Positions 1 through 7,338 are shown, counted from the stretch's first letter. The stretch is 64,000 nt of DNA from Streptomyces brasiliensis (GCF_014647875.1 NZ_BMQA01000011.1:1-64000), one strand, 5' to 3'. Notes: generated by a model not told the origin, from the sequence alone. Program-made: numbers and translations.

Positions 1-489
1 ATCCGCACCGACCGCGTGGCCGCCGCCGGCCCCAACGGCGCTGACCTGTGGTGGTCCGGCAAGCACAAGCACCACGAAGGAAACGTGCAGGTCATCGCGG
101 CCCCGGACGGATGGCCGCTGTGGGTCTCCCCGGTCCGCCCGGGCCGCGAGCACGACACCACCTGCGCCCGCGCCCACGGACTCGTCGACGCTCTCAACCG
201 GCTCGCCGCCACGCTGGGTATCCCCACCCTGACCGACCTCGGCTACGAGAACGCCGGAGACGCCTTCCGCCACCCGGTCAAGAAGCCCAAGGGCGGTGAA
301 CTCGCCGACCACGACAAGGCGTTCAACGCCGTGATCCGGGGCGTCCACGCCGTAGCCGAACGCGCCAACGCCCTGCTGAAGGTCACCTTCAAGGCCCTGC
401 GCCGAGTCAGCCTCGACCCCGCGGCCATCACCCGGATCGCCCGCGCCGCCCTCGTCCTGCTCCAGCTCGAACACAGCCGCACCGCCTGA
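1..489 (+). pseudogene. IS5-type (DDE_Tnp_4/HARBI1-like) transposase, C-terminal part
   Basis: The frame is open from the first base, so the protein begins outside the window; about 162 residues are visible. The motif LTDLGYENAG carries what is probably the second catalytic aspartate, and AERANALLKVTFKALRR carries the catalytic glutamate and the basic helix that closes this transposase family. The first catalytic aspartate must lie upstream. The stop at 487-489 is where such proteins normally end, so the 3' end looks intact. Whether the element is complete cannot be judged from this window; I could not identify a terminal inverted repeat after the stop. Confidence 0.7.
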
Positions 490-883
490 ACGAAGATCAC
501 TAACCGTCACGAGACGTTACCGAGAAGGGTTCACTGGTGTAGCTCAGCCCGGTACGCATAGCCGTCGTTTCTTGACCCCGTGGTGTCGTAGAGCTGGGGC
601 TGGTGAATGCGTCCATCGAGCAGTGCGGCTGCCTGCCGGTTGCCCTCCCAGGGTCTTTACGCTGCTGCGTCCGGTGGCGCGACTCGTGCGGCCGTGCCAG
701 CCCCAGACCCCAGGGCCCCCTACGCCGACTGCGTGACGAGGCGAAATCGGCGGAGACGCCAAGCGTTCCCGCGGAGGGCGCTGCCTGACCGCGCGTTCCC
801 ACCTTTCGTTCCCATGCAAGCCAAAATGCCCCTCGGAGATCACTTCCGAGGGGCCCTTCTGACGCATCGTACCTGGTCAGGCA
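490..883. other. Gap with no convincing gene
   Basis: Several overlapping frames are open here, as expected in GC-rich DNA, but none has a start with a ribosome binding site or a recognisable protein. The only structured site is the hairpin at 829-853. The stretch is the chromosomal flank between the transposase and the left end of the integrated element. Confidence 0.5.
829..853 (-). terminator. Hairpin, probable original terminator of the tRNA-Arg gene
   Basis: CCCCTCGGA and TCCGAGGGG form a perfect 9-bp stem with a 7-base loop. On the minus strand it lies about 30 bp downstream of the 3' tRNA copy at 884-929. Before integration it would have followed the intact tRNA-Arg gene. Insertion of the element has moved it about 4.7 kb away from the functional tRNA. 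Confidence 0.6.
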
Positions 884-929
884 TGGTGCCCCCGGCAGGA
901 TTCGAACCTGCGACACCCGCTTTAGGAGA
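884..929. repeat. attL: 46-bp copy of the tRNA-Arg 3' end
   Basis: All 46 bases are identical to 5625-5670. The segment corresponds to the tRNA from the anticodon loop to the 3' CCA, including the T-loop. The match stops abruptly on both sides (base 883 versus 5624 and base 930 versus 5671 differ). The rest of the tRNA is absent here, so this is an attachment site and not a second tRNA gene. Confidence 0.9.
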
Positions 930-1548
930 TCTTCACCGCCTCTTGACGGTCAGCCTCTCAACGGCTCGCCTTCGTCGGCGGGGTTGGTCGGTGCCCTCCG
1001 TGGTACGGCAATGTACGTCTACGTTGCCGTCAGTTGTTGCCGTCAGGCGCCATCCTTGCTGGAGGCTGGAAGAGTGCGCCTGGTCCGCCCGTTCCGTCAG
1101 AGTTCAAGGCTGTCGGCGTGAGGCAGTCACGGTGATGGTGCCCTGATCCTTCCGTGGAGCAGGCTTTTCAGCTGTCCGTCTGGTCGTTCGGAGGCGTCTG
1201 TTGGGGTGCGGGGGGCAGGCCAGACGGCGTGCGCGTACGACCGTGAACGGTGGTAACCGTCAGTGCAGCGACGGCCGGCTCGCCGGGCAGGCGGGCGGCG
1301 CCGCCGGGGAGTGGTTGAGACGAGGTCTCAGTCGTGGGCGTTCGGCTGTCCTCGCCCGGACCTTGAACGATGTTGCAGACAGCAGCGGCGTGGCAACGGC
1401 GGACTAGGGCCTGTCTGACGGGTCGCGTCACCGACCCCGCACCCGCCAGCAATGTCACCCGAACGGCGCAACATGGCGTGCCACCGACATGGGTGAAGGT
1501 CACGCTGACTAGGGCCCCAATTGAGGCAATCCGTGAAAGGGGAACCAA
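930..1548. other. Left end of the element; no gene seen
   Basis: No frame in this stretch has a plausible start and protein. It holds the pair of TTGCCGTCA repeats at 1024-1045 and otherwise nothing that I recognise. It ends at the ribosome binding site of the small secreted peptide gene at 1549. Confidence 0.5.
1024..1045 (+). repeat. Arm-type repeat pair, left end
   Basis: TTGCCGTCA occurs twice, at 1024-1032 and 1037-1045, start to start 13 bp. The same pair with the same 13-bp spacing recurs at 2692-2713 and at 5566-5587. Position near each att site suggests binding sites for the integrase or excisionase; this role is inferred. Confidence 0.6.
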
Positions 1549-1752
1549 ATGCGTATTCGACGAATCCTCGCCGCCGTCTTCGCCACGGCAGCCCTCGCCG
1601 GACTCGGCCTCACAGAGGCCACCACCGCCACCGCCGCTGCCCTCACCCCGGGTGAGTGCAAGGATGGCGGCGGAGTGGTCGTGGCGAACCCGAACAATCC
1701 CCATCTCGGGCTCTGCAGGGGCGGTACGGGCGACGGGCAGCCGGTCGACTAA
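1549..1752 (+). CDS. Small secreted peptide with two cysteines
   Basis: The gene encodes 67 residues. Residues 1-30 form a clear Sec signal peptide: MRIRR, a hydrophobic core of alanine, leucine and glycine, and an ATAAA-type cleavage region. The predicted mature peptide, about 37 residues, contains PGECKDGGG and HLGLCRGG, so a single disulfide is possible. GGGG about 8 bases before the ATG serves as ribosome binding site. Glycine- and cysteine-containing short secreted proteins of unknown function are common in Streptomyces. It is the only apparently intact cargo gene in the left part of the element. Confidence 0.7.
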   Translation: MRIRRILAAVFATAALAGLGLTEATTATAAALTPGECKDGGGVVVANPNNPHLGLCRGGTGDGQPVD

Positions 1753-1873
1753 ACCCCACTAGGCGCCCCGCAGCCACGCGCTGCGGGGCGCTCCCGCGCG
1801 AGCGTAGCCGGGAGAGCCGCAGGGACCGTGCCGACCCGTCGGGCACGCCAGGTCCAGTCGGCCCGGAAGCACG

Positions 1874-1996
1874 TGGCGGGTGGGAACTCCTCATCTCGGC
1901 TGCCAGCTCGCGGCTCGTCATGATGAGCGAAGGGACGGACTGGCGCTCGCCTTCGAGGGCGCGCTCGCCCATGACGAGCGCCTGTTCCAAGTCGCC
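1874..1996 (-). pseudogene. Remnant of an XRE/TPR-type regulator C-terminus
   Basis: One minus-strand frame reads DLEQALVMGERALEGERQ followed by SVPSLIMTSRELAAEMR. This resembles the C-terminal end of the helix-turn-helix regulators with TPR-like tails common in Streptomyces (ALxxGxxAL...VPSLLMVSREL). About 41 residues are recognisable. The similarity starts within a few bases of where the IS630 remnant stops (2002), so the two were joined by a rearrangement. No start codon or DNA-binding domain remains. Confidence 0.5.
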
Positions 1997-2001
1997 CTCC
2001 C

Positions 2002-2217
2002 GCGCGCCCCGCCGGGACCCTTGGAGGCCAAAGCCTGCCGACCGCCCGAAGCCAACGCACGCCGCCACCGGTTCGCCGACATCCGGGTCACCCTGAACCG
2101 CCGGGCCAACTCCCGGTCACTGGCCCCGGCCTCGATCAGATCAGCGGCTTCGAACCGCACTTGCTCACGCCGAGCCCGCTCCTCGGCCGTCAGCCCACCG
2201 CCATCGGGATACCTCAC
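2002..2217 (-). pseudogene. IS630-family transposase, N-terminal fragment
   Basis: The frame starts MRYPDGGGLTAEERARR and continues with DLIEAGASDRELARRFRV and SANRWRRALASGG, the helix-turn-helix head of Streptomyces IS630-type transposases. About 72 residues are family-like. The sequence then leaves the family at GPGGAR, where the linker to the DDE domain should follow, and the adjacent bases belong to a different gene remnant. The catalytic domain is missing, so this is an inactive fragment. Confidence 0.75.
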
Positions 2218-2230
2218 CTTCCCGGCATAG

Positions 2231-2314
2231 CGCTACGAGCGCAAGGCCGAACACTTCCTCGCCTTCGTAGGCATTGCCGCAGCCCTCATCTGCCACCGCT
2301 GGCTGAGCAGGTGA
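2231..2314 (+). pseudogene. IS5-type transposase, last 27 residues
   Basis: The plus-strand frame reads RYERKAEHFLAFVGIAAALI and ends CHRWLSR before a TGA. This is the typical C-terminus of IS5-family transposases, where RYER(K/R)xExFLAF is conserved. Nothing upstream in frame belongs to the family: the preceding bases are the 5' end of the IS630 fragment on the other strand. It is a short scar of an older insertion sequence. Confidence 0.7.
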
Positions 2315-2332
2315 GGGGAACCTGCGAGGAAG

Positions 2333-2584
2333 TCAGTTGGCGAGCAACGCACAGCCGACGATGGCTTCCAACTGCGAGAGGAGACCTGGCGTGAGATCTT
2401 CAAGACCGCGGTCTTGGTCCGGTACCACGATCGCGGCTCCAGGCCCCAGGCTGACCTCGCAAGTGCGAGCAGGCAGGAACTCCAGCAGCCAGAACCTGAT
2501 CTTCGACGCCTGCTCTTCACTGAGCTCAAGGGTGTCGTCCTGCGCGATGAGTCGGATCACCCCGACACGGTAGAACGGCAACAC
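2333..2584 (-). CDS. Hypothetical small protein
   Basis: An 83-residue frame with a GTG start reads MLPFYRVGVIRLIAQDD, then LSEEQASKIRFWLLEFLPA and ends LEAIVGCALLAN. The amino-acid composition is balanced (hydrophobic, acidic and charged residues, only one long glycine/proline run), unlike the arginine-rich shadow frames around it. No family is recognised and there is no strong ribosome binding site. The start lies inside the degenerate att-like repeat at 2581-2602, so the original N-terminus may have been replaced. It may be a remnant and not an expressed gene. Confidence 0.35.
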   Translation of the reverse strand: MLPFYRVGVIRLIAQDDTLELSEEQASKIRFWLLEFLPARTCEVSLGPGAAIVVPDQDRGLEDLTPGLLSQLEAIVGCALLAN

Positions 2585-2602
2585 CCGCCTTAGGAGATCT
2601 TC
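2581..2602. repeat. Degenerate third att-like site
   Basis: Twenty-one of 22 bases match positions 913-934 of the left attachment site; the mismatch is C at 2589 against T at 921. The match includes five bases beyond the 46-bp core on the element side, so it resembles an element left end rather than a tRNA. The tRNA-derived half upstream is missing. The arm repeat follows at exactly the same offset (1668 bp shift) as at the left end. Confidence 0.6.
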
Positions 2603-2691
2603 CGACCGAGGCCCTGGTCAGGTTTTCGTTCTGTCAGTGCTGGCTTCAAGGTCTTCGAGTGAATCCGCCTGTGTATCTCTGTGCGTAGTCG

Positions 2692-2713
2692 TTGCCGTCA
2701 GTGTCTGCCGTCA
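2692..2713 (+). repeat. Arm-type repeat pair, internal copy
   Basis: TTGCCGTCA at 2692-2700 and TGCCGTCA at 2706-2713 repeat the pattern of 1024-1045 with the same 13-bp spacing and the same 95-bp distance from the att-like core. The preceding CG and following GT are also shared with the left copy. Confidence 0.55.
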
Positions 2714-2761
2714 GGATCGGGCCGTCACCCCCGCCAGTGGGGCTGTCAGTGTCTTCCGTGA

Positions 2762-3680
2762 CAATCACCTCGCCTGCGCGAACGTCTTCCCGACGCCGTC
2801 GGCGCCACGGAGGCGGAGCTGGCGGAGGCGGAGGCACGCCTCGGTGTTGTGCTGCCCGACAAGCTCAAGTCGCTGTACCGGGTGACCCGGGCCCGGTGGG
2901 AGGACTGGAACGATGACTACGAGTCGGCCATGCGCGTCGCCAATGCCGTCGGCTGCCAACTCTTCACCCTCGACGAGCTGTACATCGCCGACGCCGACTC
3001 ACGCTGGTGGTCGTGGCGGTCCGCGGCGATGGAGGCGGAGGTGGTCGACTCCCCGTCCGACGCCGCGGTGCAGGGGCTGGTCGGCTCACCCGGCTGGATT
3101 GTCTTCGGCGACGCCGACGGCGACCGGTTCGCGGTCGACCTGACCCCAGGACCGGGCGGGCACACCGGGCAGGTCATCGTCCTCAGCCGCGAGGAGAGCA
3201 TCGGCGCGAGTCTGGAAGCCGACTCCCTCACCGAGCTGGTGCTCCCCGGACGGGGGACGCACGGCTCCCACCCGCGTGCGTACGGCGAGCCGCCGGCCGT
3301 GGCGCACGTCAACATCGGCAGTGTGCGAAGCGTCGAGGCCGCCGCGCACCCCGCGCTGGAGGTCCTGAGCATCGGCCTGTGGGAGGGCGAACCGTTCAGC
3401 CTGGAGCCCGTCGTGGACCTGCCGCGGCTGCGGACCCTGAGGGCCGACCCGGGCACGCTCGCCGACCCGTTGGAGATCTCCCGGCTCACCGGCCTGGAGT
3501 TCCTGGACCTCTGCCCGCAGGACTGGCGCGTGCTCCTCGATGCCGACGCCGTCCCGCGCAGTCTGCTGGCCGCCGGCATCGAGGTGCGCAACGACGTCGA
3601 CCCCCTGCCGGTCGTGGACCTCGCCAACGAGATCCTCGCCCGCTGGGACCGCCCCTTGATCACCCGCACCACCCTGGAAC
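2762..3680 (+). pseudogene. SMI1/KNR4 (SUKH)-family protein, 5'-truncated and 3'-fused
   Basis: The open frame begins directly after a TGA at 2759 and already reads as the family: LRERLPDAVGATEAELAEAE, then LGVVLPDKLKSLYRVT, and later GWIVFGDADGDRFAVDLTP. The second part is leucine-rich (ALEVLSIGLWEG, LPRLRTLRADPG, LTGLEFLDLCPQ). SUKH proteins act in several actinomycetes as immunity or protein-interaction factors. The normal start region is missing; the GTG at 2849 is internal. Near 3650-3680 the frame runs into a different gene in another frame. It is therefore probably a remnant. Confidence 0.6.
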
Positions 3681-4028
3681 GACAAGGGAAGCCTCGGCGT
3701 TCGGCTGCTGACCGACCTGCGCGACCACGTGATGGTCGGTATCGATCGCCTGCCGACGGTCGCCATCCTGGACCGGCTCACCGCCATGGATGACGCTCCG
3801 TGGGCCGATCTCAACGGCAAGCCTCTCGACAATCGGCGACTGTCGCGGATGCTCGCGGAGTACATGACGGCCGACAACGAGCCCATCGCCTCCCGCAACA
3901 TCAAGGCGGCCGGAAGCGTCCTCAAGGGCTACTACGCCGCCGATCTCTGGGACGCGTGGGCCCGCTACTGTCCCCCACCCCCGGAATCTCCGCTACCTCC
4001 GCTACCCGGCACGGAAAACGCTGCCTGA
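3681..4028 (+). pseudogene. DUF3631 protein, C-terminal fragment
   Basis: From about 3681 the frame reads SLGVRLLTDLRDHV, LPTVAILDRLTAMDDAPWAD, LDNRRLSRMLAEY and GYYAADLWDAWARYCP. This is the closing part of DUF3631, which in actinomycete integrative elements and phages is attached to primase/helicase proteins. The whole upstream domain is missing. The last 18 residues (proline-rich) are encoded by the CCGCTACC repeats. A peptide from ATG 3729 could in theory be made, but it would lack any catalytic part. Its position immediately before xis-int fits a deleted replication module. Confidence 0.65.
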
Positions 4029-4162
4029 CCAGCAACAACGGGGTAGCGGCAAGCCTGATCGCGAGCCGCTACCCCGCCGCTACCTATCCGCTACCGCTAC
4101 CCCTTCCGCTACCTCGTACAGGCCCCTGACCTGCGAGGTAGCGGCGGTAGCGGAAGTAGCGG
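3990..4162. repeat. Iteron-like octamer cluster upstream of xis
   Basis: The octamer CCGCTACC occurs seven times on the plus strand (3990, 3999, 4066, 4077, 4088, 4094, 4106) and its complement GGTAGCGG three times (4042, 4137, 4146), plus a degenerate copy ending at 4162. The copies at 4066, 4077 and 4088 are spaced 11 bp and the inverted ones 9 bp. Such arrays usually bind a replication initiator or a repressor; which one applies here is not shown by the sequence. Confidence 0.65.
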
Positions 4163-4212
4163 ACTTCCAGAAGGGGAGCAGGAAGCCCCCGCGACCACCC
4201 CGGAGGTTCGTC

Positions 4213-4413
4213 GTGCGCACCGCCCTGCCCGCAGCACCCGAAGCCCTGACCGTCCCGGAGGTCATGACCGCCCTGCGACTCAGCCGCAGCAAGGTCTACG
4301 ACCTCATTCGCTCCCGTCAGTTGGCGAGCTTCACCGTCGGCCGCGCTCGCCGCGTCGCCCCCGAAAGCCTGCGCGCCTTCATTCAGGAACAGATCGAGGA
4401 GAACGCAGCCTGA
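4213..4413 (+). CDS. xis: Excisionase / helix-turn-helix DNA-binding protein
   Basis: The protein has 66 residues. LTVPEVMTALRLSRSKVYDL followed by IRSRQLASFTVGRARRVAP is the MerR-like winged helix-turn-helix of the excisionase family (residues 14-55). GGAGG lies 7 bases before the GTG start. The stop overlaps the integrase start, so the two genes are translationally coupled. Excisionases of this kind bind arm sites near att and tilt the integrase toward excision. The iteron-like array directly upstream may regulate it. Function follows from family and position; it could alternatively act only as a transcription factor. Confidence 0.85.
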   Translation: MRTALPAAPEALTVPEVMTALRLSRSKVYDLIRSRQLASFTVGRARRVAPESLRAFIQEQIEENAA

Positions 4414-5558
4414 TGGCACCCCACAAGAATCCGAACGGCGCCGGCAGCATCTGGCGGCGCAAAGACGGGCGTTATGAGGCGCGCGTCTACGTTCCTCAGC
4501 CTGACGGCACCCGTAAGCGGAAGACCGTCTACGGCGCCACCTGGGAAGAGTGCGACACCAAGCGGCAGGAGTTGGTGCGCCGCGACCGCCAGGGCATCCC
4601 GACGCCGACCCGTTCCGCCAAGCTCTCCGAGTGGCTCCCGTACTGGCTGAAGCACTTCATCGAGCCGCGCCGCAAGCTCAGCACCTACGACAAGTACGAA
4701 ACGCATGTGCGGCTCTACCTCGTGCCCCTGCTGGGCACGAAGCGGCTGGAGTCGCTGAGCGTCGCGGACGTGCGCCGCTTCATCACCCGCGTGCAGAACG
4801 CTCATACAGCCCCGACTGCGAAGGAGGCGCACCGCGTACTGCGCACGGCGCTCAGTGCCGCCGTGCGCGAGGAGCTGATCACGCGGAATGTGGCGTCGCT
4901 GGTGGAACCGCCGCGCGTCAAGCAACGGGAGATCCATCCCTGGTCACTGGAAGAGACGCTGACCTTCCTGGAGGCCGCGCGCAGCGACCCGCTGTACGCC
5001 GTATTCGTGCTTGCCGTCGCCATGGGTCTGCGGCGTGGTGAGCTGGTGGGTCTGCGCTGGTCGGATGTGGACCTGGACAACCGCGTGCTGCACGTCCGCC
5101 AACAGACGCAGCGCCGTAGGGGAACGCTGTACGACGACGACCCCAAGAGCCGCCGCAGCCGCGTGGTGCCGATGCCTGCGCTGTGCATCGCGCCGCTGCG
5201 CTGGCACAGGCTGCGGCAGCGGGAGACGTTCGAGCGCACGGGCGTCGCCTGGTCGGAGACCGGCTACGTCTTCGCCACACGGAACGGCCGCCCGGTGGAG
5301 CCCCGGAACGTCTACCGGTCCTTTACGCGGGTTGCGGCTGATGCGGGGCTGCGAGTGGTCCGGCTGCATGACGCGCGGCACGGCTGCGCCACGTTGCTGA
5401 CGGCGGCCGGCGTCGCCCCGAGGGTCATCATGGAGATCCTCGGGCACAGCCAGATCAGCATCACGATGGACGTGTACACGCACGTCGTGCATGACACCCA
5501 GCGGGAGGCGATCAGCCACATGGACCGGCTGCTCAAACGCCGTCTACCAGCCGCTTGA
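4413..5558 (+). CDS. int: Tyrosine site-specific integrase
   Basis: The protein has 381 residues in the usual order: an N-terminal arm-binding region (GSIWRRKDGRYEARVYVP), a core-binding SAM-like domain (residues ~65-150) and the catalytic domain. Catalytic residues are visible: Arg in MGLRRGELVGLRW, a Lys region in DPKSRRSRVVPMP, LHDARHG (His-x-x-Arg), LGHSQISITMDVYTHV with the second His and the nucleophilic Tyr. Length and motifs indicate an intact enzyme. It recombines the tRNA-Arg 3' end with the element's attP. It starts at ATG overlapping the xis stop, and the gene ends 66 bp before attR. Confidence 0.95.
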   Translation: MAPHKNPNGAGSIWRRKDGRYEARVYVPQPDGTRKRKTVYGATWEECDTKRQELVRRDRQGIPTPTRSAKLSEWLPYWLKHFIEPRRKLSTYDKYETHVRLYLVPLLGTKRLESLSVADVRRFITRVQNAHTAPTAKEAHRVLRTALSAAVREELITRNVASLVEPPRVKQREIHPWSLEETLTFLEAARSDPLYAVFVLAVAMGLRRGELVGLRWSDVDLDNRVLHVRQQTQRRRGTLYDDDPKSRRSRVVPMPALCIAPLRWHRLRQRETFERTGVAWSETGYVFATRNGRPVEPRNVYRSFTRVAADAGLRVVRLHDARHGCATLLTAAGVAPRVIMEILGHSQISITMDVYTHVVHDTQREAISHMDRLLKRRLPAA

Positions 5559-5565
5559 GTAGCGG

Positions 5566-5587
5566 TTGCCGTCAACTGCTGCCGTCA
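5566..5587 (+). repeat. Arm-type repeat pair, right end
   Basis: TTGCCGTCA at 5566-5574 and TGCCGTCA at 5580-5587 have the same 13-bp spacing as the pairs at 1024 and 2692. It lies between the integrase stop and the terminator, 38 bp from the att core. Confidence 0.6.
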
Positions 5588-5621
5588 AAACGGCCCGGAC
5601 CATATTGGTCCGGGCCGTTTT
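5587..5621. terminator. Perfect bidirectional terminator between int and tRNA-Arg
   Basis: AAAACGGCCCGGACCA and TGGTCCGGGCCGTTTT form a perfect 16-bp stem with a 3-base loop, flanked by A-runs and T-runs on both sides. It can end the integrase transcript on the plus strand and the tRNA-Arg transcript on the minus strand, ending 4 bp from the tRNA 3' end. Confidence 0.85.
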
Positions 5622-5624
5622 CCC

Positions 5625-5670
5625 TGGTGCCCCCGGCAGGATTCGAACCTGCGACACCCGCTTTAGGAGA
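5625..5670. repeat. attR: 46-bp repeat within tRNA-Arg
   Basis: This copy is identical to 884-929 and covers the 3' two thirds of the tRNA, including CCA. The element carries these bases so that integration restores a complete tRNA. Confidence 0.9.
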
Positions 5671-5700
5671 GCGGTGCTCTATCCCCTGAGCTACGAAGGC
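5625..5700 (-). tRNA. tRNA-Arg(CCT), 3' end supplied by the integrated element
   Basis: Reading the minus strand, the acceptor GCCTTCG pairs with CGGGGGC, the D-arm is AGCTCAGGGGATAGAGC, and the anticodon loop CTCCTAAAG gives anticodon CCT (arginine, codon AGG). The T-arm is CAGGTTCGAATCCTG and a CCA follows at 5627-5625. The tRNA is complete. It is the target of the integrase. Its own terminator has been replaced by that of the element. Confidence 0.95.
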
Positions 5701-5873
5701 GAGCATGGTCGCGGTGCGGCCACAGGCGTCAGCGTACCGGATGTGGGCGTGGGGGTGCGGAGGGTCAGGGCAGGCGGGCAAGGGCGCAGCGGCAGGTTGT
5801 TGGGAGGGGCGTTGGGGCGTGGTCGTGCCGGGTGGCCCCGAGTCAGCCGCGCCCGCCCCCGAGTCACCCCTAC

Positions 5874-7160
5874 CTACTTCCGACTCACCCGCACCGAATA
5901 CTCCCCGCCCGGATCCGCCCTCGACACCGCCACCGTGATCCCGTGCTTCGGGTCCTTGAACGTCTCGCCCGGGGCGAAGGGGGCGTCCGAGAGTTCTGCC
6001 TGGACGTTTGGGCTTCGGGTGCAGCCGCCGCTGTTCCGGTGGGCGTCGTAGACCTTGATCGGGCCCCGGCCCGTGTCGACGTTCGCGTCGACCTTGTAGA
6101 CCAGGACGCCCGGGTGGCAGACCGTCTCGTCGTTGCCGCCGCGGGTGCGGAGCTCCAGGGCGTAGCCCGTGCGGCCGTCGATCGGGACGAAGACCAGTTT
6201 GCGGCCGCCGGGGCGGGACAGTGGCGTCAGTTTGTACTCGGTGCTGCCCTTCGCCGCCGCGCAGCTCACCTGGGAGGGGTCCAGCCAGCCCAGTTTCCAC
6301 TTGTGCCAGCCGAGCAGGTCGTTGTTGCCGCCCCAGTCCTCGCTCATGATGTCCCAGTGGCCGACCGTGCCCCCGCCGTCCTGGGTGTAGAGGTCGGGCA
6401 GGCCGAAGACGTGGCTGTTCTCGTGGGGCAGGACGCGATAGCCGGTGTGGGCGTAGGAGCCGGAGCCGTCGTCCTGGCGGGAGTAGATGAAGGACGCGTT
6501 GGCGAGGGGCACGCCGTCGGCCACGGGCGCGTCGGTGTTGCCGGCGAAGGTCACCGACAGGACCGTGTCCAGCGCCGAGGGGCCCGCGTTCGGGGTGACC
6601 AGGATGTTCAGGAGGTCGTAGTCGCGGAAGTCCACCTCGGGGTCGGTCGTGGCCACGATGTCCTGGACCAGTTGGCGGTAGCCGGGGTCGAAGGGGGCGC
6701 CGCGCTCTATGCCGTACTCCTTGAACGACTTCGGCATCCGCAGCCAGTGCGTGATCGGCGTCTCGGGGCGGTAGTCGAGCTTGCCGTAGGAAGCGGTGCG
6801 GAACCAGTCCCGGGTCTGCGGGAAGAACTCGTGGTACCGGTCGAGCGCGCTGCCTTTCCCGGGGGCGTCGGAGAAGTCGACCATCAGGGTCAGTGCGTGG
6901 ACGGTGCCCGTGGAGCGGGAGTAGCCGCCGGGAGTGGAGAGGCCCTCGGTCATCTGGACCTCGCGGCCGCCGTTGATCAGGCAGGGGCCGAGGGTGGTGG
7001 TGCGGGCCAGGTCGGCGATCGAGCCGCCGGCGGTGGTGGAACCGGGGGTGAGACCAGCTGTTCCGGACGAGGTGCTGAGCGCCAGGGTGAGGGCCGTCAC
7101 GCACGCGAGGGACGCCGCGCGGCGCGAGCGTATGCGACGGCTGCTGGGCTGCGGCTGCAT
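5874..7160 (-). CDS. Secreted M6-like zinc metalloprotease
   Basis: The protein has 428 residues. Residues 1-37 form a signal peptide with an arginine-rich n-region (SSRRIRSRRAAS) and an alanine/leucine core. The zinc motif HENSHVFGLPD lies at residues 246-256 and matches the HExxHxxGxxD pattern of the M6 (immune inhibitor A-like) peptidases; WDIMSEDWGG further on is the methionine-turn region. Two later cysteines may form a disulfide. I chose ATG 7160; an overlapping ATG four bases upstream belongs to another frame. The gene diverges from the TetR gene at 7509 across a 348-bp gap. Substrate unknown. Confidence 0.85.
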   Translation of the reverse strand: MQPQPSSRRIRSRRAASLACVTALTLALSTSSGTAGLTPGSTTAGGSIADLARTTTLGPCLINGGREVQMTEGLSTPGGYSRSTGTVHALTLMVDFSDAPGKGSALDRYHEFFPQTRDWFRTASYGKLDYRPETPITHWLRMPKSFKEYGIERGAPFDPGYRQLVQDIVATTDPEVDFRDYDLLNILVTPNAGPSALDTVLSVTFAGNTDAPVADGVPLANASFIYSRQDDGSGSYAHTGYRVLPHENSHVFGLPDLYTQDGGGTVGHWDIMSEDWGGNNDLLGWHKWKLGWLDPSQVSCAAAKGSTEYKLTPLSRPGGRKLVFVPIDGRTGYALELRTRGGNDETVCHPGVLVYKVDANVDTGRGPIKVYDAHRNSGGCTRSPNVQAELSDAPFAPGETFKDPKHGITVAVSRADPGGEYSVRVSRK

Positions 7161-7338
7161 GCATGGACCTCTCGCTCCACGGCAGCCGCCGGCCCCGGCT
7201 GCACCCTTGCGATCACCCTGTGTCGACAGGGCGAAGGGCGCGCGCTGAAAGAGACCGATCGTGGGTTTCCGGCGGGTAGTGACACCCGCGTGAGTGTGAT
7301 TCAGGTCACACAGATTCTTTTCTGGGCTGGGAAATAAC

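Larger units (their letters stand above)
884..5670 (+). mobile_element. Small decayed integrative element in tRNA-Arg(CCT)
   Basis: The element is bounded by a 46-bp exact direct repeat, the right copy of which is the 3' end of a complete tRNA-Arg gene. The excisionase and tyrosine integrase sit next to the right att site, the usual arrangement for actinomycete integrative elements. Very little cargo remains: a secreted peptide, remnants of IS and regulator genes, an SMI1/KNR4 remnant and the tail of a DUF3631 protein of the kind found in element replication modules. No conjugation (FtsK/Tra) gene is present. Integration and excision genes look intact, whereas replication and transfer functions are lost. 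Confidence 0.85.

Noticed and set aside
884..929. A second tRNA-Arg gene
   Set aside because: Only the 3' two thirds of the tRNA are present; the acceptor 5' strand and D-arm are missing. It is an attachment site copy.
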